Positions 58,775 through 64,000 of a DNA stretch of 64,000 nucleotides are shown here, piece by piece. Where the stretch lies: NCBI RefSeq assembly GCF_026236535.1, contig NZ_JAHTMW010000015.1, forward strand, positions 62,001-126,000. The letters are read 5' to 3'. This DNA comes from Streptomyces sp. SKN60 (lineage in GTDB: Bacteria; Actinomycetota; Actinomycetes; Streptomycetales; Streptomycetaceae). The position numbers and the translations under genes were made by a program. The notes under the pieces were generated by a model. It was not told the origin of the DNA and did not search any database. It saw only the letters and a program-made list of their open reading frames with translations. Numbering within the stretch: the stretch's first letter is position 1; each line of letters opens with the position of its first letter.

Positions 58775-58823
58775 GCACTACAGCTGTAGTGCGCTCGCAC
58801 CCTCACCGTACTACAGCTGTAGT
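58775..58823. promoter_or_regulatory. Two identical TetR-type palindromes
   Basis: GCACTACAGCTGTAGTGC (58775-58792, 18 bp, perfect) and ACTACAGCTGTAGT (58810-58823, 14 bp, perfect). Centres are 33 bp apart, three helical turns. Between the FAD monooxygenase and TetR genes, so binding would control both. Confidence 0.85.
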
Positions 58824-58866
58824 CGCGTGGGCAGTGGGGGCGGCACGGGTCGCATAGGTTGTCCCC

Positions 58867-59496
58867 ATGACCGCAGCACCCGCCCCGGCCCCGGCCCCCG
58901 GCGCCCCGCCCACCCGCGCCCAGCGGATCGGCGACGCCGCGCTCGATCTGCTCGTGGAGCGCGGGATGCGCGGGCTCACCCATCGCGCCGTCGACGAACG
59001 GGCCGGCCTCCCCCAGGGCTCCACCTCCAACCACGCCCGCACCCGCCAGGCGCTCCTGGAGACCGCGGTGCGCCGCCAGGTGGAGCGGGAGTCGGGCGTC
59101 CTCGCCCCGCACGAGCTGCCCGCGCCGGGCGCCGCGCCCGAGGCCCTGGTCGACGCGCTCGCGCTGGCGCTGCACCGCTATCTGACGGACCACCGGTCGC
59201 TGCTCGTCTCCCGCTACGAACTGGCCCTGGAGGCGACCCGGCGGCCCGAACTGCGCTCCTTCTTCGACTCCGCCGGCGCCGTCTTCCACGGCCCGGTGAC
59301 CGCGATGATGCGCGCGGCCGGCTCGGCCGAGCCCGAGCGGCACGCGCTCTCCCTGATCGCCTGGTGCGAGGGGCTGATGTTCTCCTGCGCGGCCGGCTCC
59401 TTCCACGCCGCCGTGCCCAGCCGCGCGGAACTGCGCACCGGCTTCGACGAACTGCTGCGGGGCATGCTGGGTGCCGGGCGGGGCGGGCAGTCCTAA
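58867..59496 (+). CDS. TetR-family transcriptional repressor
   Basis: 209 aa. HTH at about 18-65 (AQRIGDAALDLLVERGMRGLTHRAVDERAGLPQGSTSNHARTRQALLETA), C-terminal ligand-binding helices (LALALHRYLTDHRSLLVSRYELALEA; LIAWCEGLMFSCAAGSF). TAGGTT ends 6 bp before the ATG: leaderless type. Operators lie 44 bp upstream. Likely represses itself and the FAD monooxygenase until an inducer binds. Confidence 0.88.
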   Translation: MTAAPAPAPAPGAPPTRAQRIGDAALDLLVERGMRGLTHRAVDERAGLPQGSTSNHARTRQALLETAVRRQVERESGVLAPHELPAPGAAPEALVDALALALHRYLTDHRSLLVSRYELALEATRRPELRSFFDSAGAVFHGPVTAMMRAAGSAEPERHALSLIAWCEGLMFSCAAGSFHAAVPSRAELRTGFDELLRGMLGAGRGGQS

Positions 59497-59529
59497 AGCG
59501 CTGGCACCCGGGCCCGGCCGTCCGCGACG

Positions 59530-60069
59530 ATGCCCTTCATGACGACCGATCACACGGCAGCACCCGAGCGCGTCTACCCGGACACCACCACGGGTGAGCG
59601 CCAGGCCCTGGAGCAGTGGCTCGAGTTCCACCGCGCGACCCTCGCGGCGAAGTGCGCGGGCCTCACCGACGAGCAGCTCCGCACCGTGTCCGTGCCGCCC
59701 TCCGAGCTCAATCTGCTCGGCCTGGTCCGGCACATGGCCGACGTCGAGCGCGGCTGGTTCCGCAAGGTCCTCGGCGGCGAGACGGCCCCGTGGCTCTACG
59801 CCACCGACGAGGACTTCGACCGGGGCATCCACACGACGGACGGCGACGGCTACGCGGAGGCGTTCGCCACCTGGCAGGCAGAGATCGCCCATGCCCGGAA
59901 GCTGGCCGAGGGGCGCGCGCTGGACGACCTCTGCGCGGGCACCCACCACCGCACCGGCGAGCTCATCAACCTGCGCTGGATCTACCTCCACATGATCGAG
60001 GAGTACGCCCGCCACAACGGCCACGCGGACCTCATCCGCGAGCGCATCGACGGCGCCACCGGCGCCTGA
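59530..60069 (+). CDS. DinB/DUF664-family protein
   Basis: 179 aa (ATG 59539 three codons in is equally possible). Four-helix DinB fold: LEFHRATLAAKCAGLTDEQLRTVSVPPSELNLLGLVRHMADVERGWFRKVLG (His ligand), DDLCAGTHHRTGELINLRWIYLHMIEEYARHNGHADLIRERIDG (second His pair). Actinobacterial members are often bacillithiol/mycothiol-linked transferases. 34 bp after tetR, possibly cotranscribed with it. Confidence 0.83.
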   Translation: MPFMTTDHTAAPERVYPDTTTGERQALEQWLEFHRATLAAKCAGLTDEQLRTVSVPPSELNLLGLVRHMADVERGWFRKVLGGETAPWLYATDEDFDRGIHTTDGDGYAEAFATWQAEIAHARKLAEGRALDDLCAGTHHRTGELINLRWIYLHMIEEYARHNGHADLIRERIDGATGA

Positions 60070-60204
60070 CCGCAACCGGTCGCGCCCGGCCCCGCGCGCC
60101 ACCGGCGCCGTCCCGGTCAGCCCGGGCCGGGGTGATCACTCATGCGGGGCATTCCCCGCGAGTAGGGGTACGCGAAAGCCGTCCCGACCTGCAGAGTTGC
60201 GCGG

Positions 60205-60690
60205 GTGCATGGAACCCGAACCACAGTGACGCTGCTCGCCGGCGTGGCCATGGCCGCCGCCCTGACGGGCTGTGTCGCCGTCGACCCGCCGCCCACGGCC
60301 CCCGCGCCCGCCGCCTCCGCCGGCAGCGCCGCCTCCCCCGACGGCCAGGACGTGGCCCCGCAGATCGTGCAGGGGCCCGCCCGCGAGGCCCTGGAGGCGG
60401 CTCTGCCCGATCCCCCGGAGCCGCAGACGGCGGTGGAGCGGCGGCGCACCGACGACAGTCCGCCGGCCCCCGCCCGGCCGCGCCGCACCGAACACCCGCG
60501 CCCCTCCGCCGTACCGCAGCAGCAGCGGCACCGGACGCCCGAGCTCCATCTGCCGAAGGGGCCCAAGGGTCCGAAGGTGCCGGAGGTCCCGCGCGACCGG
60601 GCCGGTGTGTGCACCCTCGGGCAGTCGTACGGCGGGTGGAGCCCGGACAGTCCGCAGGCGCGGATCTGCAAGGGCGTGTACGGGCGCTGA
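60205..60690 (+). CDS. Small Pro-rich lipoprotein
   Basis: 161 aa from GTG 60205. Signal peptide VTLLAGVAMAAALTGCVAV with lipobox LTGC. A Pro/Ala/Arg-rich extended middle (PPPTAPAPAASAGSAAS; SAVPQQQRHRTPELHLPKGPKG) and a small C-terminal module VCTLGQSYGGWSPDSPQARICKGVYG with two Cys, probably a disulfide-closed knob. Function unknown. Convergent with the next gene (13 bp). Confidence 0.72.
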   Translation: MHGTRTTVTLLAGVAMAAALTGCVAVDPPPTAPAPAASAGSAASPDGQDVAPQIVQGPAREALEAALPDPPEPQTAVERRRTDDSPPAPARPRRTEHPRPSAVPQQQRHRTPELHLPKGPKGPKVPEVPRDRAGVCTLGQSYGGWSPDSPQARICKGVYGR

Positions 60691-60703
60691 GCCCGCTATC
60701 CCG

Positions 60704-61189
60704 CTAGGCCGGGCCCGGGAAACCGCCCCGCAGCCGCCGTTCGAGGCGGTCGATCGCGGCCCGCACCCCGTTGCCGTAGCCGTCGTCGTCCAGCGACTCG
60801 GCGGCGGCGCGGGCCCGGTCCAGATGGATCCGGGCGGCGTCGGGGCGGGCCAGCTTCACATAGTCGGCGGCCAGGTTGAGATGGAGCGAGGGGGCCAGGG
60901 CGCGCAGCGCGACCGACGCGTCGTGGCGGGCGAGCCGGTCCTCGTCGAGGCTCTCGGCGGCGGTCAGGGCGCGCAGGTCCCAGGCCAGCTCGACGTCCGG
61001 GTCGTCCTGCGCGTCGGCCATGTAGTGGGCGAGGGTGCAGCGGTGCAGCGGGTCCCCTTCGGGGCCGAGCTGGTCCCAGATCGCGCCGAAGCGGTTGCGG
61101 GCCTCCTCCCGGTCGCCGCCGTGGAGCAGCATGACCGCCTGCCCGATCCTGGTCATGACGGCGTCGTCCGCCACCTGCTGCCCGGTCAT
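60704..61189 (-). CDS. TPR-like helical protein
   Basis: 161 aa from ATG 61189; GGGAGG stands 5 bp upstream, preferring it over GTG 61192. Tetratricopeptide-type helix pairs: RIGQAVMLLHGGDREEARNRFGAIWDQLG, YMADAQDDPDVELAWDLRALTAAESL, LHLNLAADYVKLARPDAARIHLDRARAAAESL. Probably a protein-protein adaptor; partner unknown. Confidence 0.68.
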   Translation of the reverse strand: MTGQQVADDAVMTRIGQAVMLLHGGDREEARNRFGAIWDQLGPEGDPLHRCTLAHYMADAQDDPDVELAWDLRALTAAESLDEDRLARHDASVALRALAPSLHLNLAADYVKLARPDAARIHLDRARAAAESLDDDGYGNGVRAAIDRLERRLRGGFPGPA

Positions 61190-61295
61190 CACGGCCTCCC
61201 CGTGTTCGGTCCCGCTCCGAGCCTGCCGGATCCGGCGCCCGAGGTGTGCCTTCGGCGCGCCGGATCCGAGCCGGCTCCGATCCGGCCCCGAGGGG

Positions 61296-61982
61296 TCAGC
61301 CGGCCAGGTTCGGGATGCGCCAGTCGATCGGCGCGTGGCCCTGCGCGGCGACGGCCGCGTCGATCTGGGTGAAGGGCTGCGAGCCGAAGAACTTCTTCGC
61401 CGACAGCGGCGAGGGGTGGGCGCCCTTCACGACCGCGTGCCGCTCCTCGTCGATGAGCGGCAGCTTCTTCTGCGCGTAGTTCCCCCACAGCACGAAGACG
61501 GCCGGGTCGGGGCGGTCGGCGACGGCGCGGATGACGGCGTCGGTGAACTTCTCCCAGCCCTTGCCCTTGTGCGAGTTGGCCTCGCCGGCGCGGACCGTGA
61601 GCACCGCGTTGAGCAGCAGGACGCCCTGCCGGGCCCACGGCATCAGATAGCCGTTGTCGGGGATGGGGTGGCCGAGCTCGGCCTGCATCTCCTTGTAGAT
61701 GTTGCGCAGCGAGGGCGGGGTCTTGACGCCCGGCCGGACGGAGAAGCACAGGCCGTGGCCCTGGCCCTCGCCGTGATACGGGTCCTGGCCCAGGATCAGG
61801 ACCTTGACCTGGTCGAACGGCGTGGCGTCGAGGGCGGCGAAGACCTGCTCGCGCGGCGGGTAGACCGGCCCCTTGGCCCGCTCCTCCTCGACGAACTCGG
61901 TCAGCTCCTTGAAGTAGGGCTGGGCCAGCTCTTCGCCGAGGACGCCGCGCCAGGACTCGGGCAGCAGGTCGGTGTCGGTCAC
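61296..61982 (-). CDS. ung: Uracil-DNA glycosylase
   Basis: 228 aa from GTG 61982, GGAGG 8 bp upstream; a longer frame exists but is not UDG-like. Family 1 motifs: LILGQDPYHGEGQGHGLCFSV (catalytic Asp), NGYLMPWARQGVLLLNAVLTV, VLWGNYAQKK and GAHPSPLSAKKFFG (catalytic His). Removes uracil from DNA. The second uracil/thymine glycosylase of the window besides mug. Confidence 0.94.
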   Translation of the reverse strand: MTDTDLLPESWRGVLGEELAQPYFKELTEFVEEERAKGPVYPPREQVFAALDATPFDQVKVLILGQDPYHGEGQGHGLCFSVRPGVKTPPSLRNIYKEMQAELGHPIPDNGYLMPWARQGVLLLNAVLTVRAGEANSHKGKGWEKFTDAVIRAVADRPDPAVFVLWGNYAQKKLPLIDEERHAVVKGAHPSPLSAKKFFGSQPFTQIDAAVAAQGHAPIDWRIPNLAG

Positions 61983-62087
61983 GTCGGGAACCTCCGGTGG
62001 GCGTTCGTCTGATCTCCACGAGAACCTACCGGGCCCCACTGACAACACCGTCCGCCGCCCGGGTCCCGGGCGACTTCCGGCCACCGT

Positions 62088-63668
62088 CTACCAGCTGGTA
62101 CGGCGGCTGAGCTCCCACATCTGCATGACGGTCTGCGGGTCGAGGGCCCGCTCACCGCCCGCGATGTCCTCGCTCGCGGCGATGTAGAGCTTGCCCTGCC
62201 ACAGCGGCAGCAGGCGCACGTCCTGCACCATGATCTCCTGGGCCTCGGTGAACTCGTCCGTGACGGCGCCGCGGTCGCTCTCGCGCCGGGACTTGGGGAG
62301 GAGCTCGTCGGTGATCCGCGGGCTGACGTACGGCGTGCCGAGGACGTTCTTCTTGCCCACGAAGGGGGCGATGAAGTTGTCGGCGTCCGGGAAGTCGGGG
62401 AACCAGCCACGGCCGAAGACCGGGTACTGGCCCTTCTGGTAGGCGGCCTGGAACTCCTTCCACGGCTTGCCGTGGAGGGTGATCTCGAACAGCCCGGAGG
62501 CCTCCAGCTGGCGCTTGAGCTCGATGAACTCGGGCCCGGTGGCGGAGCCGTAGCGGTCGGTGGCGTACCAGAAGTCCAGCTTCACGGTGTCGGTGATGCC
62601 GGCCTGGCGCAGGATGCTCTTGGCCTTGGCCGCGTCGGGCGAGCCGAAGCGGTCGAAGAACTTGGTGGTGTGGCCGGCGATGCCCTTGGGGACCATCGAG
62701 TACAGCGGCTCGGCGGTGCCCTGGTAGACCCTGTTGACCAGTTCGTCGCGGTCGACCAGCTGGGCGATGGCCCGGCGGACGGCCGGCTTGGCGACCGAGG
62801 GGTCCTTGGCGTTGAAGACCAGGTAGCGGATGTCGGCGCCGGTGGACTCGACGAGCTGGAGGTTCTGGTTCTCCGGCTTGTCGGCCTGGAGGTCGACCAC
62901 CTCCTCGGCGGTCAGACCGCGGTAGGTGGCGTCGATCTCCTTCTTCTTGAGGGCGGCGACCATCGGCTCGGACTCCTTGAAGTACCGGATGGTCACGCCG
63001 CCGTTCTTGCGGTCGGCGAAGCCCTTGTAGCTGGGGTTGCGGGTGAGCTCGGCCTTGTCGCCCTCGGTGTAGGAGTCGAGGGTGTACGGGCCGGAGCCGA
63101 CCAGCTTGCCGTCCTCGCGGAGCTTGTCCGCGGGGTACTCGGCCGGGTCGACGATCGACATGGCCGGGGTGGCGAGGATGAAGGGGAAGGTCGCGTCGGG
63201 CTTGTTGAGCCGGAAGACGATGGTCTGGGGGTCGGTGACGTCCATCTTGTCGAGCGAGCCGAGCATGCCGTTCGGTCCGCCCTCGACGTTGATCGTGCGG
63301 ATCCGCTCGATCGAGTACTTCACCGTCTCGGCGTCCAGCTTGTGCCCGTTCGAGAAGGTGAGGCCGTCATGGATCCGGCACTCGTAGACCCGGCTCGACG
63401 AGCCCTGCTTGAAGGCGCAGTCGGCGGCGTCCGGCTGCGGAGTCGTACTCCCGGTGGGAAATGCCACGAGCGTCTGGAAGACATTCCGGAAAAGCTCCCA
63501 GGAATTGTCCCAGGCGGCCGCCGGATCGAGGGTGCTGGGAGAACTCGTCGTCCCCACGACGATTCTCTGGTCCGCTGCGGATTCACTGTCCGAAAACACA
63601 CCGCATCCGGACAGGAGGGATATGGACGCAAGGGCTGCAGCGGCCTGCAGACTGGTCCGGTTGAACAC
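62088..63668 (-). CDS. ABC transporter substrate-binding lipoprotein (oligopeptide type)
   Basis: 526 aa from GTG 63668, with GAGGAG 7 bp upstream; GTG 63674 would leave only one base after it. Signal peptide ASISLLSGCGVF with lipobox LSGC. SBP_bac_5 architecture: IVVGTTSSPSTLDPAAAWDN, YECRIHDGLTFSNGHKLDAETVKYSIERI, VGSGPYTLDSYTEGDKAELTRNPSY, KPAVRRAIAQLVDRDELVNRVYQGTAEPL and FGRGWFPDFPDADNFIAPF. Binds peptides or similar solutes for uptake. No permease or ATPase gene is adjacent, so it is an orphan binding protein. Confidence 0.9.
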   Translation of the reverse strand: MFNRTSLQAAAALASISLLSGCGVFSDSESAADQRIVVGTTSSPSTLDPAAAWDNSWELFRNVFQTLVAFPTGSTTPQPDAADCAFKQGSSSRVYECRIHDGLTFSNGHKLDAETVKYSIERIRTINVEGGPNGMLGSLDKMDVTDPQTIVFRLNKPDATFPFILATPAMSIVDPAEYPADKLREDGKLVGSGPYTLDSYTEGDKAELTRNPSYKGFADRKNGGVTIRYFKESEPMVAALKKKEIDATYRGLTAEEVVDLQADKPENQNLQLVESTGADIRYLVFNAKDPSVAKPAVRRAIAQLVDRDELVNRVYQGTAEPLYSMVPKGIAGHTTKFFDRFGSPDAAKAKSILRQAGITDTVKLDFWYATDRYGSATGPEFIELKRQLEASGLFEITLHGKPWKEFQAAYQKGQYPVFGRGWFPDFPDADNFIAPFVGKKNVLGTPYVSPRITDELLPKSRRESDRGAVTDEFTEAQEIMVQDVRLLPLWQGKLYIAASEDIAGGERALDPQTVMQMWELSRRTSW

Positions 63669-63714
63669 GTGCACGCTCCTCGTTCAGCCTGGGGTCGGCC
63701 GACCATACCGCAGC

Positions 63715-63748
63715 GCCCCGCCAGGTCAATGTTCGACCCTGGCGGGGC
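63715..63748 (-). terminator. Hairpin after the SDR gene
   Basis: GCCCCGCCAGG (63715-63725) and 63738-63748 form an exact 11-bp stem with a 12-nt loop, 68 bp past the SDR stop and upstream of the binding-protein gene. Confidence 0.75.
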
Positions 63749-63816
63749 ACTTGTGGCATTCGATGGATAACCGGGGCCAAACCGGTCAAGAATTCAGCAG
63801 AGTGTCCGGATACCGG

Positions 63817-64000
63817 TCACTCGACACCGGCGTTCAGGAAAAGACCGCCGTCGACGACGAGCGTCTGACCAGTGATCCAGTCCGACTGCGACGAGGTGAG
63901 GAAGGCGGCGGCGCCGCCGATGTCCTCGGGCTGGCCGAGCCGGCCGAGCGCGTAACGGGCGGCCGCCTCGGCCTCCCGGCCCTCGTACAGGGCCGCCGCG
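63817..64000 (-). CDS. Short-chain dehydrogenase/reductase, N-terminus beyond window
   Basis: Only the last 60 residues are visible (frame continues past base 64000). RYALGRLGQPEDIGGAAAFLTSSQSDWITGQTLVVDGG is the classical SDR/FabG C-terminal block, followed by LFLNAGVE and TGA (63819-63817). Probably a 3-oxoacyl-ACP reductase-like or glucose dehydrogenase-like NAD(P)H enzyme of about 250 aa. Confidence 0.85.
   Translation of the reverse strand, partial: AAALYEGREAEAAARYALGRLGQPEDIGGAAAFLTSSQSDWITGQTLVVDGGLFLNAGVE

Overview
The window is about 73% G+C with strong third-position G/C bias, short intergenic gaps, many GTG starts, mycothiol- and F420-linked families, several ECF/MocR/GntR/TetR/HxlR/XRE regulators, Tat and lipobox exporters and a second, divergent EF-Tu gene. 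This is a Streptomyces (or very close streptomycete) chromosome. From memory, the order tuf3 ... thiolase ... lnt ... ung ... SDR resembles the S. coelicolor SCO12xx-SCO13xx segment. I see no rRNA, tRNA, insertion sequence, prophage, CRISPR array or biosynthetic gene cluster; it reads as core or near-core DNA.

Layout. 1-4500: biotin locus, bioF (cut by the left edge) divergent from bioB-bioA-bioD. 4520-6294: three small enzymes (VOC, F420-type luciferase-like oxidoreductase, GNAT). 6525-8881: two coupled CNNM/CBS membrane proteins closed by a strong hairpin. 8947-12953: mycothiol-dependent (MDMPI) enzyme, SGNH hydrolase, purB and a mug-type glycosylase. 13014-17740: regulatory block with a ROK protein, a GntR/HutC regulator with a DasR-like operator, and an ECF41 sigma factor divergent from an alpha/beta hydrolase. 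17444-20212: EamA exporter divergent from a MocR regulator. 20382-27786: PhoD-like phosphatase, SWIM plus DUF6493 pair, ACT-GNAT protein. 27722-31870: trans-sulfuration PLP enzyme, two Lrp/AsnC regulators and a DUF885 peptidase-like protein. 31860-36823: sbcC-sbcD and a YigZ protein. 36964-46544: small metabolic and envelope genes (CoA-binding, YbaK, XRE-cupin, EamA, hexapeptide-repeat enzymes, DedA, lipoprotein, hotdog, MFS). 46506-49594: spermidine-synthase-like gene, patatin and tuf3. 49945-54727: AlkD-like repair, TVP38, thiolase/HxlR pair, uppP. 54780-64000: lnt, Gfo/Idh, FAD monooxygenase/TetR pair, DinB, lipoprotein, ung, an oligopeptide-type binding lipoprotein and an SDR cut by the right edge.

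How the genes work together. The biotin genes form one pathway from pimeloyl thioester to biotin. Repair functions are scattered (mug, sbcCD, AlkD-like, ung). Several regulator/target pairs are divergent with visible operators: TetR/FAD monooxygenase (two identical palindromes), HxlR/thiolase, MocR/EamA (direct repeats) and GntR (autoregulatory site).

Most unusual items: (1) a 118-bp tandem duplication spanning the patatin stop and the next gene's start, leaving a chimeric 37-codon reading frame; (2) three genes whose TGA stop is the first unit of a short tandem array (7-, 7- and 13-bp periods) running into the 3' flank; (3) an EF-Tu paralogue with Cys in place of the switch I Arg of the RGITI motif; (4) a SWIM/DUF6493 two-gene unit of unknown role. 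None of these proves a new system; they are the places where the sequence is not explained by ordinary annotation.
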